Positions 1 through 8,748 of a stretch of 64,000 bases of DNA are shown piece by piece. Position numbers and translations under genes: made by a program. Origin of the DNA: an uncultured Ectothiorhodospiraceae bacterium (GTDB lineage Bacteria > Pseudomonadota > Gammaproteobacteria > Nitrococcales > Nitrococcaceae); NCBI GenBank assembly GCA_913061005.1, contig CAJXSH010000001.1:124001-188000 (forward strand), given 5' to 3'. Under the pieces are notes generated by a model that ran no database searches, was not told the origin of the DNA, and was given only the letters and a program-made list of their open reading frames with translations. Position 1 is the stretch's first letter, and each line of letters begins with the position of its first letter.

Positions 1-684
1 GATGGGCCCTTCTGGCCGTTGCACGGGCTCAACCGGTTTCGCGTGGGGTATCTCCGGCAACGCATCGCCGAGCATTACCACAGCGACGCGGATGATCGAC
101 CCGCTGCGGGGCTGCGGGTGCTGGATATCGGCTGCGGTGGCGGTATCTTAAGCGAATCCATGGCCCGCCTGGGCGCGACGGTCACGGGAATCGACCCGGT
201 GGCGCGCAATATCGCCATCGCCAGCGATCACGCCGCCCAGTCCGGTCTGGATATCGATTATCGCTGCGAGACGGTCGAATCCCACCAGGCCAGCACCGGG
301 CCTTATGACGTGGTGCTCAACATGGAGGTGGTCGAGCATGTCGAGGGATTGCCGGCGTTTCTTAAGGCTTGCGCCGCCCAGGTCCGTTCCGGTGGCATGA
401 TGTTTGTTGCCACCATCAACCGCACCCCCCTGGCGGGCGTGACGGCGATCTTTGGTGCCGAGTATGTCCTGCGCTGGCTGCCGCGGGGTACCCATCAGTA
501 CCGCAAGCTGCGGCGACCCGCCGAGGTCGAGGCGCCCCTGGCGGCGGCGGGGCTCTCGGTGGTCGACCGCACCGGCGTGGCGGTCAGCCCGGTGACGCGG
601 CGGTTCCGCTACACATCCAGTCTGGCGGTCAACTATATGATGACGGCCATTCGCGAGAACAAGCCGGGGGTGTCGCTTGCCTAG
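1..684 (+). CDS. ubiG: Ubiquinone biosynthesis O-methyltransferase UbiG (5' end outside window)
   Basis: SAM-dependent methyltransferase for the two O-methylations of ubiquinone synthesis. The frame is open from base 1, and the residues before the first possible internal start (DGPFWPLHGLNRFR) match the conserved UbiG N-terminal region that follows WWD. The start therefore lies upstream of the window, and the TTG at 19 is not the start. The SAM-binding motif I reads DIGCGGGILSE, followed by an acidic loop (GIDP) and the motif NMEVVEHV. About 227 residues are visible of a usual 235-245. The stop overlaps the next gene. The family assignment is firm; the true start cannot be seen. Confidence 0.93.
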   Translation, partial: DGPFWPLHGLNRFRVGYLRQRIAEHYHSDADDRPAAGLRVLDIGCGGGILSESMARLGATVTGIDPVARNIAIASDHAAQSGLDIDYRCETVESHQASTGPYDVVLNMEVVEHVEGLPAFLKACAAQVRSGGMMFVATINRTPLAGVTAIFGAEYVLRWLPRGTHQYRKLRRPAEVEAPLAAAGLSVVDRTGVAVSPVTRRFRYTSSLAVNYMMTAIRENKPGVSLA

Positions 685-1513
685 TCCCCGGGGTGCGGCG
701 ATGCTTTTCGCCATGGCTGGCTGGCTTCTGGCCGGTGTGGCCATGGCGCTCGAGCTGGATGGCCCCCGACGCCAGGGGGGTCTGTTGCACGGCGAGGTGC
801 CGCCCGGCAGTGAGGTGCGTTTTCTTGGCCATGCGGTCCCGGTGGATGCCGAGGGGCGTTTTCTGCTGGGGCTGGGCCGGGACGCCCCCGAGCAGCCGGT
901 GATCACGGTGACGGCCGCCGATGGAAGCGTGACCCGCCACCGGCTGACGATCGAGACCCGTGCCTACGACATCCAGCGCATTGACGGATTACCGGACAAT
1001 CAGGTCAGTCCCGATGCCGAGACCCTGGCGCGGATCCGGCGGGATGCGGCGTTGGTTCGCGATGCCCGCGCCCGGCGTCTGCCACAGCGTTTCTTCGATG
1101 CCGGCTGGCGCTGGCCGGTCACCGGGCCGATTTCTGGCGTTTATGGCAGCCAGCGCATTCTCAATGGTCAGCCCCGACAACCCCATTACGGCATCGATAT
1201 CGCCCGCCCCACCGGCACACCGGTGCGGGCGCCGTCGGACGGGGTGGTCACCCTGGCCGAGCCGGATCTTTTTTTCTCGGGCGGGACGCTGATTGTCGAT
1301 CATGGCCAGGGGCTGTCGTCGAGCTTTCTGCATCTATCCGAAATGCTCGTCTCACCGGGCGAGGCGATCCGTCGCGGTCAGGTCATCGCCCGGGTCGGCG
1401 CCACCGGACGGGTGACCGGCGCCCACCTGGACTGGCGCATGAACTGGTTCGATCAGCGCATCGATCCCACCTTGCTGGTTCCACCCATGCAGGAGGTGCG
1501 GGGCAATGACTGA
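677..1513 (+). CDS. M23-family (LytM-like) envelope protein with an altered metal site
   Basis: This is a secreted peptidoglycan-peptidase-like protein of 278 residues. I chose the TTG at 677 (8-base overlap with ubiG) because it gives a signal peptide with an arginine before the hydrophobic stretch LFAMAGWLLAGVAMA; the ATG at 701 would remove the charged n-region. The LytM domain is C-terminal: HYGID (HxxxD, about residues 170-174) gives two zinc ligands and FLHL is conserved. The last motif, normally HxH, reads AHLDW, so the third ligand is Asp instead of His. It may be a weak or non-catalytic enzyme acting as an activator or binder. It sits between ubiG and the photolyase gene, overlapping both. 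Confidence 0.8.
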   Translation: MPSPRGAAMLFAMAGWLLAGVAMALELDGPRRQGGLLHGEVPPGSEVRFLGHAVPVDAEGRFLLGLGRDAPEQPVITVTAADGSVTRHRLTIETRAYDIQRIDGLPDNQVSPDAETLARIRRDAALVRDARARRLPQRFFDAGWRWPVTGPISGVYGSQRILNGQPRQPHYGIDIARPTGTPVRAPSDGVVTLAEPDLFFSGGTLIVDHGQGLSSSFLHLSEMLVSPGEAIRRGQVIARVGATGRVTGAHLDWRMNWFDQRIDPTLLVPPMQEVRGND

Positions 1514-3071
1514 ATCGAATCGATTGGTGGTGGTGCTTGGGGATCAACTGGATCGCCAGAGCGCGCTTTTTGATGACCTGGATGCCGGCCGCGATCGGGT
1601 CTGGATGACCGAGGCGAGTGCCGAGGCCTCCCGGGACGCGGTGCATCAACAGCGTCTTGTGCTGTTTTTTGCGGCCATGCGTCACCTCCGCGATGAATTG
1701 CGTGGCCGTGGGGTGACGGTGGAATACCACGCCATCGAGGACCACCCCGCCGGGGCGGCGCCGCGAAGCCTGGCCGACCATCTGGCCGACGACCTGGACC
1801 GGCTGCGGCCGGCCGAGGTTGTCATGATGGAATGCGGTGACTGGCAGATCGAGCAGGCCCTCTGCGCGGTGATTGCCGAACGCGGAATCCCGCTGGACTG
1901 GCGCGACGACAGGCACTTTCTGGCCAGCCGCGCCGACTTTGCCCGCTGGGCCGAGGGGCGGCGCAGTCTCACGATGGAATATTTCTATCGTCTCATGCGC
2001 AAGCGTTATGGCGTGTTGATGGAGGGTGACCAGCCCGCCGGGGGCGCCTGGAACTTCGACAAGGACAACCGGGCCGCCTTCGGTGCCGAGGGACCAGGGG
2101 CGCTGCCGGCCCATCCGCAGTTTCAGCCCGATGCCCTGACCGCCGGGGTGATTGCCGCGGTCCGCGAGCGCTACGCCGACCACCCCGGTGATGCCGCCGA
2201 GTTCAATCAACCGGTGACGCCGGCCCAGGCCAGGGCCGCGCTGGATGACTTCATCGAGCATCGCCTGCCGGCCTTCGGGACCTGGCAGGATGCAATCTGG
2301 ACCGGTGAGCCGCTGCTCTTTCATGCCCGGCTGTCCACCTCGCTCAACCTGCATCTGCTCGATCCGCGGGATTGCATCGAGCAGGCCGAGGCCGCCTGGC
2401 GGGCGGGCCGGGCGCCGCTCAACGCCGTCGAGGGCTTTATCCGTCAGGTGCTTGGGTGGCGCGAGTTCATTCGCGGGGTGTACTGGCTGAAAATGCCGGA
2501 TTACGCCGAGCTCAATGCCCTGGGGCATGAGCAGGCGATGCCCGCGTTTTTCTGGGATGGCGACACCGAAATGGCCTGTCTGGCGGATGCCATGGAGGGA
2601 CTGCTCACCCATGGCTATGCCCACCACATCCAGCGGCTCATGGTCCTGGGCCTGTTCGCCCAGCTCTATGGGGTGCACCCGTATGCCTTCCATCGCTGGC
2701 ATATGGCGATGTATCTCGATGCTGTGGACTGGGTGAGCCTGCCCAATGCGCTGGGGATGAGCCAGTTTGGCGATGGCGGTGTGGTCGGGACCAAGCCCTA
2801 TTGCGCCAGCGGTGCCTACATCGATCGGATGAGTAACGCCTGCGCCCAGTGTCGCTACAACCCGAAAAAGGCGGTTGGCGACAAGGCCTGCCCCTTTACC
2901 ACCCTGTACTGGGATTTCCTCGACCGGCACGAGGCCCAGCTCGGTGGCAATCGGCGGTTGCAGTTCCAGTTCCGCAACCTGCAACGCAAAAGCGATGCCG
3001 AACGCAGCGAGATCCGCCAGGCCGCCGCGGCGCTGCGCGCTCGGCTGGATGGCCATGGGGGCGGTGGATGA
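1506..3071 (+). CDS. Iron-sulfur bacterial cryptochrome/photolyase (PhrB-like, FeS-BCP)
   Basis: Flavoprotein of 521 residues from the family that repairs (6-4) photoproducts with light (PhrB of Agrobacterium, CryB of Rhodobacter). The N-terminal alpha/beta domain begins LVVVLGDQLD, as in this family. Cys358, Cys446, Cys449 and Cys462 have the same spacing as the four [4Fe-4S] ligands of PhrB (350, 438, 441, 454), and the conserved GYAHHIQRLMV helix follows the first. Characterised relatives bind FAD and a 6,7-dimethyl-8-ribityllumazine antenna. Its ATG overlaps the upstream gene by 8 bases and its stop overlaps the channel start, so all four genes here are probably one transcript. DNA repair is more likely than pure light sensing, but the two cannot be separated from sequence. 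Confidence 0.9.
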   Translation: MTESNRLVVVLGDQLDRQSALFDDLDAGRDRVWMTEASAEASRDAVHQQRLVLFFAAMRHLRDELRGRGVTVEYHAIEDHPAGAAPRSLADHLADDLDRLRPAEVVMMECGDWQIEQALCAVIAERGIPLDWRDDRHFLASRADFARWAEGRRSLTMEYFYRLMRKRYGVLMEGDQPAGGAWNFDKDNRAAFGAEGPGALPAHPQFQPDALTAGVIAAVRERYADHPGDAAEFNQPVTPAQARAALDDFIEHRLPAFGTWQDAIWTGEPLLFHARLSTSLNLHLLDPRDCIEQAEAAWRAGRAPLNAVEGFIRQVLGWREFIRGVYWLKMPDYAELNALGHEQAMPAFFWDGDTEMACLADAMEGLLTHGYAHHIQRLMVLGLFAQLYGVHPYAFHRWHMAMYLDAVDWVSLPNALGMSQFGDGGVVGTKPYCASGAYIDRMSNACAQCRYNPKKAVGDKACPFTTLYWDFLDRHEAQLGGNRRLQFQFRNLQRKSDAERSEIRQAAAALRARLDGHGGGG

Positions 3072-3913
3072 GGCAGGCCTCGATGTTCGAGCATTGGCGG
3101 GAACGGGCCGGCGCGTGGATCGAATCGCCCATCCCGCATTACGGCATCATCGGGCTGATCATCGCCAACGCCGTGTTGCTGGGCCTGGCTACTTCCGATG
3201 GCGTCATGGCCCGGGCCGGAGACTGGATCCTGGGGCTCGAGGCGGCCATCGTGGCCATTTTTGCCCTTGAGATCGGCATCAAGCTTTTTGCCTGGGGGCC
3301 GCGCTTTTTCCGCAGTGGCTGGAACTGGTTCGATTTCATCATCGTGGGTATCTCGCTGGTGCCCACCGCCGGGCCTTTGAGCATCCTGCGCTCACTGCGG
3401 ATCCTGCGGGTGCTGCGTCTTCTCTCGACCGTCCGGCGTCTGCGACTGCTGGTCGAGGCGCTGGTTTCGGCCATTCCCAGTATTGGCTGGATTGTCTTTC
3501 TGCTCGGCCTGGTCTTCTACATCTTTGGTGTGATGGGCACCGAGCTTTTCGGTGAGCGCTTCCCCGAATGGTTCGGCACCCTGGGTCGGTCGATGTATAC
3601 CCTCTTTCAGGTGATGACCCTCGAGAGCTGGTCCATGGGGATCGCCCGGCCGGTGATGGCGGCCTATCCCTTTGCCTGGCTTTATTTTGTCTCGTTCATC
3701 CTGGTGACGGCGTTCACGATCCTCAATCTTTTTATCGGTATCATCGTCAACACCATGCAGTCGGCGCACTGGGAAGAAGAAGACGAGCGCCGGGCCGAGT
3801 CAGAGGCCCGTGCGCACCGGGAGCGCGAGGAAATCCTCGAGCTGTTGCGCCGCACCGACCGGCGGCTCGAGGCGTTGGAACGCAAAGCATTGATGCATGT
3901 CAAGCACGAGTGA
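3068..3913 (+). CDS. Bacterial voltage-gated sodium channel (BacNav/NaChBac family)
   Basis: Homotetrameric inner-membrane Na+ channel, one six-helix unit of 281 residues. The ATG at 3068 overlaps the photolyase stop (ATGA). S1-S3 lie at about 24-100. The S4 voltage sensor has four arginines at three-residue spacing (R108, R111, R114, R117). The pore helix and selectivity filter read TLESWSM (184-190), identical to NavAb and NavMs, which marks a sodium and not a calcium or potassium channel. S6 (about 203-229) ends in a charged C-terminal coiled coil (231-275) as in other BacNavs. Such channels are typical of marine, alkaliphilic and halophilic bacteria and relate to motility and Na+ or pH balance. 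Confidence 0.93.
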   Translation: MRQASMFEHWRERAGAWIESPIPHYGIIGLIIANAVLLGLATSDGVMARAGDWILGLEAAIVAIFALEIGIKLFAWGPRFFRSGWNWFDFIIVGISLVPTAGPLSILRSLRILRVLRLLSTVRRLRLLVEALVSAIPSIGWIVFLLGLVFYIFGVMGTELFGERFPEWFGTLGRSMYTLFQVMTLESWSMGIARPVMAAYPFAWLYFVSFILVTAFTILNLFIGIIVNTMQSAHWEEEDERRAESEARAHREREEILELLRRTDRRLEALERKALMHVKHE

Positions 3914-3931
3914 TAGGCGTGGCAGGAATAG

Positions 3932-3959
3932 TTTTCTCCGTGCCAGATTTTGCTATACT
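3932..3959 (+). promoter_or_regulatory. Candidate extended -10 promoter for a short RNA
   Basis: TATACT at 3954-3959 is preceded by TG at 3951-3952, giving an extended -10. The -35 region is poor (TTTTCT at 3932, spacer 16), as is common for extended -10 promoters. It points to a transcript starting near 3966. Confidence 0.4.
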
Positions 3960-3965
3960 GCAATG

Positions 3966-4023
3966 CAACAGAGGGTTTTCTCTCTCTCCTCCTCTTGGCC
4001 GGCCGCAATGCCGGCTTTTTTTT
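3966..4023 (+). ncRNA. Candidate small CU-rich RNA with an anti-Shine-Dalgarno tract
   Basis: An extended -10 promoter and a strong intrinsic terminator lie only about 60 bases apart, with no ORF between them. The transcript would be about 57 nt. It carries a pyrimidine tract (3976-3996) that includes CCTCCT at 3988-3993, complementary to the ribosome-binding sequence AGGAGG, and ends in a GC hairpin and eight T. This layout resembles the anti-SD CU-rich sRNAs of alphaproteobacteria. It may instead be only the terminator of the upstream operon with a chance promoter-like sequence. Confidence 0.4.
3998..4023 (+). terminator. Rho-independent terminator after the photolyase-channel operon
   Basis: The perfect 6-bp stem GCCGGC/GCCGGC (3998-4003 with 4010-4015), loop CGCAAT, is followed by eight T (4016-4023). 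It ends rightward transcription before the convergent pdeM gene. Confidence 0.85.
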
Positions 4024-4058
4024 GTCCGGATCACGCCGGTGCCACCCGCCGAACTCGG

Positions 4059-4724
4059 TCAATCGCGGCCGACCTCAACCACCCGTGCGCCGGTCGTGAC
4101 AAACCGTCGACACCCATCGTCCGGGCCCACGGGGGCACCACCGGTGAATTCGCCGAACGCCGGCAGGATCAATCCCCGGTCCCCCCGGATGATGAAAGCC
4201 GGAAGGCGCAGCGCATCGCCACCGCCGCTGAGGCGAACCACTGGATGCAGATGCCCGGCGACCCAGGGTTGAGCCGACGGCGTGGCTTCGTCGGGATAGT
4301 GACAAAGCGCCAGGCCGTCGCGCTGCGTCCCCTCGGTCAACAGCGTCAGTGCCGGCGCCAGACGCTCGAGGGCGGCGTCGTGGTTGCCCGGCACGGCATG
4401 GAACTGAACGCCCGGATGGTCCTCGAGCCATGCATGCAGGCGCGCTTCGAGGTCACGGTCGGTGGCCAGCGAGGTATGCAGGATATCGCCGAGCCAGTAG
4501 ACGCGCTCGGGCTGCCAGTGGTCGATGAGCGCCGACAGTCGGGTCAGCGTGGCGGCGCTCTGCCCTGCGGGCACCGGCACGCCGGCCCGCCGGAAGGCCG
4601 CCGCCTTGCCCAGATGCAGATCGGCCAGCAAAAGCGCCCGCTGGCCCGGCCAGTAGACCGCCCGCTCGGGCAGCAACTGCAGCCATTGGCCGGCGAGCTG
4701 GATGGGCAGATCGGTGGTGCTCAA
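4059..4724 (-). CDS. pdeM: Ligase-associated DNA damage response phosphoesterase PdeM
   Basis: Calcineurin-like Mn2+-dependent phosphodiesterase/phosphomonoesterase of 221 residues, the last gene of the ligase-associated repair cassette. The metal motifs occur in order: LADLHLGK (D35, H37), WLGDILH (G79-D80), VPGNHD (113-116) and a C-terminal GHLHP. Its ATG overlaps the helicase stop by four bases, so it is translated from the same mRNA. Characterised Pseudomonas homologs act on DNA and small phosphodiesters; the physiological substrate is unsettled. Confidence 0.9.
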   Translation of the reverse strand: MSTTDLPIQLAGQWLQLLPERAVYWPGQRALLLADLHLGKAAAFRRAGVPVPAGQSAATLTRLSALIDHWQPERVYWLGDILHTSLATDRDLEARLHAWLEDHPGVQFHAVPGNHDAALERLAPALTLLTEGTQRDGLALCHYPDEATPSAQPWVAGHLHPVVRLSGGGDALRLPAFIIRGDRGLILPAFGEFTGGAPVGPDDGCRRFVTTGARVVEVGRD

Positions 4725-7162
4725 GACGCGGCTTTCTCCAGTTGACCGATCATCTTTGCCACCCGATCCTCCCAGCTTTGTGTGGTCAGCCGGTTACGCA
4801 GCCGCTCGGCCCAGAGCGGAAAGGCCAGCGGCGTCAGTCGTTCGGTGTGGTTGATCGTCCATTCCTGGGTTGTCATCCGCTCGAGGGCGTGGCGCAGACG
4901 TTCGACCTCGAGCGCGCTTTCCAGGACCTCGCGTCGCGCCTGTTCGAGCAGGCGATTGTCGGGGTCGTAACGGCTCAGGGTGTCGAACATCAGCCCGCTT
5001 GAGGCCTGCAACTGGCGGTTGCTCTTGCCGCGGCCGGGATATCCCTGAAAGACCAGCCCGGCAATGCGGGCGATATCCCGAAACTGACGCCGGGCCAGTT
5101 CGCTGGCGTTCATGGCCCCGAGCAGGTCGTCTACCAGATCGTCGGTGGTCAGGATCGAACCGAGGCTTGCTGTATCAAGCGCGGGCATCTCACGGCCGAG
5201 CAATTCAAAGCCATAGTCATTCACCGCCATGCTGTAGGTGGCGGGCCGGTACCCGGCGAGGCGCCAGGCGACCAGGGTGGCCAGCCCCTCGTGGGCCAGC
5301 CGTCCGGCGAATGGATAGATGAAAAGATGCTCGCCCTCCCGCGAGCGGGTGCGCTCGATGACCAACCGGTCGGGGCCGGGGAGGCTGGACCAGCGCTTTT
5401 GCAGCGCCAGCAGGGGCCGCAGGGCTGCCATCTCGGGTTCTTGCCACCGGCCCTGGTCGGCTTCGGCCAGCAGGCTGAGCACCTGGTCGGCCAGCTCGCT
5501 GGACAGCGGCAGCCGTCCGCCTTGCCAGCGCGGAATCGCCTGCCGACGTCGATGGGCCCGACGGACCCAGGCGGTGAGATCGCGGACCCGGATCAGCTCG
5601 AGGCTGCGGCCGCCGAACAGAAAGACATCGCCGGGCTTCAGACGGGCGATGAAGCTCTCCTCGATGCTGCCGATATACCCGCCACCCTGGTAGCGCACCG
5701 AGACGGCGGTATCGCTGCTGATGGTGCCGATGCTCATGCGATGGCGGCTTGCCTGCTGCCGCGAGGCGATCCGATAGCGTCCATCCGCGGCCTCGACCAC
5801 GCGCTGGAAGTCCGGATAAGCCGCGAGCACCGGACCGCCGTGGGTGATGAAGGCGAGTACCCAGTCCCAGGCGCTGTCTTCGAGCGCGCGGTAGGCGTGG
5901 GTGGTGCGGACCTCGGCGAGGGTTTCGGTCGGGTCAAAACCCTCGCCGGTGGCCAGGGTGACCAGATGCTGGGCGAGGACATCGAGGCTGTTTTGCAGCG
6001 GCGGACGGGCTTCGATGACGCCTGCCTGCCAGGCCCGCCGGGCGGCGGCGATTTCGGCCAGTTCCAGCGCATGGGTGGGGACACAGAGAATCGCGCTGCG
6101 GCCGTCGGGTTGATGGCCGCTGCGGCCGGCGCGCTGTGCAAGCCTTGCGATGCCTTTGGGACTGCCGATCTGGACGACGCGATCGACCGGAGAAAAATCC
6201 ACGCCCAGATCAAGGCTGGATGTGGCCACCACGCAGCGGAATTCGCCCCCGGCCAGTCCCGTCTCGATGCGCTGTCGCAGCCGCCGGTCGATCGAGCCAT
6301 GGTGCAGTCCCAACCCCTCGAGCCAGTCACTGCGCGCATGCAGGATGGTCTCGAACCAGCGCTCGGCCTGCGATCGGGTGTTGGTAAAAAGCAGACAGGT
6401 CCCGGGCTGATCAAGATGGGCGAGCACCCCCTCACTCAGGCGCGTGCCCAGATGGCCGGCCCACGGGAAACGCTCGCAGCCATCCGGTAGCAGCGCCTGG
6501 ATGGCAACCGGCCGGGCCGGTGGTCCCTCGATCAGCCGCCCATTGTGGCTGTCCGCGCCGAGCAGGGTGTCCCGGGCCTCGCCCAGATTGCCCAGTGTCG
6601 CTGACAGCCCCCAGGTGCGAAGCCCCGGCCGCAGTCGGCGTAACCGGGCCAGGCAGAGCTCGAGCTGGACCCCGCGTTTGGTCCCCATCAGTTCATGCCA
6701 TTCATCGACAATCACCGCCTCGAGGTGGCGAAACTGCCGCCCGGCATCCCGGTAGGAGAGCATCAGCGACAGGCTCTCCGGCGTGGTGACCAACGCCGCG
6801 GGCGGGCGTTGCCGTTGCCGGCTGCGGGCGCTGCTGGCGGTATCGCCGGTGCGGGCCTCCACCCGCCAGTCCAGACCCACGCCGCTGGCCGCGGCCTGCA
6901 GATTGCCCACGGTATCGGCGGCCAGCGCCCGCAGCGGTGTGATCCAGAGCACCATGAGCCCCGGGCTGGCACGGTCGTTGTCGATGCCTTCGGCAAGCGG
7001 CCCGCCCCAGGCAGCCAGGGATTTGCCCGAACCGGTGGCCGAGTGGATGAGCCCGCTCGCGCCCGATCGGTACGCCGCCCAGGCCTCGCGCTGAAAGGCC
7101 GCCGGCGTCCAGCCCCTGGCGGCAAAGTAATCAGTCAGTGCCCGGGGAATGGCCTGGCTCAT
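4721..7162 (-). CDS. Ligase-associated Lhr-type DEXH helicase (Lhr-Core)
   Basis: ATP-dependent 3'-5' helicase/translocase of 813 residues, the short Lhr-Core form without the long C-terminal extension of full-length Lhr (about 1500 residues). Walker A is SATGSGKSLAA (41-51), the DEXH box reads VIVDEWHEL (about 145-153), the SAT motif is LSATLGN, and motif VI lies near QRAGRSGH, followed by the Lhr winged-helix region. It overlaps the ligase by four bases upstream and pdeM by four downstream. In this cassette it is thought to remodel DNA or DNA:RNA at breaks for processing and sealing. Confidence 0.92.
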   Translation of the reverse strand: MSQAIPRALTDYFAARGWTPAAFQREAWAAYRSGASGLIHSATGSGKSLAAWGGPLAEGIDNDRASPGLMVLWITPLRALAADTVGNLQAAASGVGLDWRVEARTGDTASSARSRQRQRPPAALVTTPESLSLMLSYRDAGRQFRHLEAVIVDEWHELMGTKRGVQLELCLARLRRLRPGLRTWGLSATLGNLGEARDTLLGADSHNGRLIEGPPARPVAIQALLPDGCERFPWAGHLGTRLSEGVLAHLDQPGTCLLFTNTRSQAERWFETILHARSDWLEGLGLHHGSIDRRLRQRIETGLAGGEFRCVVATSSLDLGVDFSPVDRVVQIGSPKGIARLAQRAGRSGHQPDGRSAILCVPTHALELAEIAAARRAWQAGVIEARPPLQNSLDVLAQHLVTLATGEGFDPTETLAEVRTTHAYRALEDSAWDWVLAFITHGGPVLAAYPDFQRVVEAADGRYRIASRQQASRHRMSIGTISSDTAVSVRYQGGGYIGSIEESFIARLKPGDVFLFGGRSLELIRVRDLTAWVRRAHRRRQAIPRWQGGRLPLSSELADQVLSLLAEADQGRWQEPEMAALRPLLALQKRWSSLPGPDRLVIERTRSREGEHLFIYPFAGRLAHEGLATLVAWRLAGYRPATYSMAVNDYGFELLGREMPALDTASLGSILTTDDLVDDLLGAMNASELARRQFRDIARIAGLVFQGYPGRGKSNRQLQASSGLMFDTLSRYDPDNRLLEQARREVLESALEVERLRHALERMTTQEWTINHTERLTPLAFPLWAERLRNRLTTQSWEDRVAKMIGQLEKAAS

Positions 7163-8748
7163 GGCAGCAGGGCCCGGATCTGCTCGAGGGTATCGGCATC
7201 ATCGGGGCCGAGGTCTTCGCGCCAGCGCTTGATGCGCGGAAAACGCAGCGCGACGCCGGATTTGTGTCGGCTCGAGGGGGCGATGCCCTCGAAAGCGAGC
7301 TCGAAGACCTGCACCGGCTCCACCGATCGGACCGGGCCGAAGCGTTCGCGGGTGTGACGGCGGATCCAGTGGTCGAGGCGCCGGATCTCGGCGTCATCCA
7401 GCCCTGAATAGGCCTTGGCAATGGGCACCAGGGTGTCGCCATCCGGCACGGCAAAGCTGTAGTCGGTGTAGAGATTGGCCCGGCGGCCGTGACCGGGCTG
7501 GGCGTAGAGCAGGATGGCATCGAGGGTGAGGGGCGCTACCTTCCACTTCCACCAGATCCCCCGGGGCCGGCCGGTGCCGTAGGCGCTGTCGCGACGCTTG
7601 AGCATGACCCCCTCGACCCGGCGTTCGCGGGCCTCGGCACGCCGATCGGCGAGCTCCGACCATTGCCGGGCATGAATCAGCGGTGAGCACATCAACGGTG
7701 CCTGGACATCCGCCATGAGGGCCTCGAGGGTCTGGCGGCGTGCCCCGAGCGGCCGCTCGCGGATGTCTTCACCCCCCTGTTCGAGCAGATCATAGGCAAG
7801 CAGTCGCACCGGCACCTCGCGGCGCAGTTTGGGGCCGACGCGCTTGCGCCCCAGGCGACGTTGCAGCTCGGCAAAGGGCAGAACCGCCTCGTCCCAGGCC
7901 AGGATCTCGCCGTCGACCACCGTGTCATCCGGCAGCTGCGAGGCGGCCTCAACAATCTCCGGAAAGGTCTCGGCGATCAGCGCCTCGCCCCGCGACCACA
8001 GCCAGGTCTGGCCCTGACGGCGAATCAGCTGGGCGCGGATGCCATCCCATTTCCATTCGAGCTGCCAGTCATGGACGGGCCCCAGCGTATCGGCCGGATC
8101 CCCTTCGAGCGGATGGGCCAGAAAGAACGGATACGGCCGCGAGGCGTCCTCGTCGGCCGAGCGAGCCTCGAAGAGGCTTTTGAAAAAATCACCGCTCGGC
8201 TGCCACTGCCCCATCAAGCGGTGGGCGATCACCGGTTGGGGTTGTCCAGTGGCCCGGGCCAGCGCGCGCTGCACCAGGGTCTGCGAGACGCCGACCCGAA
8301 GTGCGCCGGTCAGCAGTTTGTTGTAGACAAACCGGCCGGATTCATCCAGCGCCTGCCAGGCGGCGGTCACCCGCTGGTACTGCTGGTGCTCGTCGATCTC
8401 CCGCAGTGCCAGTATTTCTTCCTCCACCCAGCGGGCAAGCGGCCGAGGATCGTGCCGATCGCGATCGGCGGTGGTCTCGAGCATCAAGGCGATGGTCTCG
8501 GCCAGATCGCCGACGTGCTGATGGGTTTCTTCGACCAACCACTCGGGCAGCCCGCTGCAGCGGGCCAGCCATTCGCGCAGCCGGACCGGGCCGATGAGCC
8601 GCTTCAGTCGCCGGCCGCTGAGAAAGTAGACCGCCCAGGCCCCGTCGTCGGGCTCGACCCGGGCAAAGAAATCGGCCATGGCATCGACCTTGGCGTTGGT
8701 GCCGCGCTGCTCATCGAGCTGGCGATAAAGACGGGCGAATGCCTGCAT
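7159..8748 (-). CDS. Cassette-associated ATP-dependent DNA ligase
   Basis: ATP-dependent nick-sealing ligase of 529 residues, distinct from the replicative NAD+ enzyme LigA. The nucleotidyltransferase motif I reads EWKWDGIR with the AMP-accepting lysine at K233. An N-terminal DNA-binding domain (about 1-200) precedes it, and the OB domain follows with a conserved VMLKRRD...KWK segment. The architecture matches ligases linked to Lhr-Core, PdeM and the MBL exonuclease. Its start shares one base with the exonuclease stop, and it overlaps the helicase by four bases. Confidence 0.92.
   Translation of the reverse strand: MQAFARLYRQLDEQRGTNAKVDAMADFFARVEPDDGAWAVYFLSGRRLKRLIGPVRLREWLARCSGLPEWLVEETHQHVGDLAETIALMLETTADRDRHDPRPLARWVEEEILALREIDEHQQYQRVTAAWQALDESGRFVYNKLLTGALRVGVSQTLVQRALARATGQPQPVIAHRLMGQWQPSGDFFKSLFEARSADEDASRPYPFFLAHPLEGDPADTLGPVHDWQLEWKWDGIRAQLIRRQGQTWLWSRGEALIAETFPEIVEAASQLPDDTVVDGEILAWDEAVLPFAELQRRLGRKRVGPKLRREVPVRLLAYDLLEQGGEDIRERPLGARRQTLEALMADVQAPLMCSPLIHARQWSELADRRAEARERRVEGVMLKRRDSAYGTGRPRGIWWKWKVAPLTLDAILLYAQPGHGRRANLYTDYSFAVPDGDTLVPIAKAYSGLDDAEIRRLDHWIRRHTRERFGPVRSVEPVQVFELAFEGIAPSSRHKSGVALRFPRIKRWREDLGPDDADTLEQIRALLP

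Noticed and set aside
1383..3056. Open frame of 557 codons antisense to the photolyase gene
   Set aside because: Shadow of a firmly identified gene.
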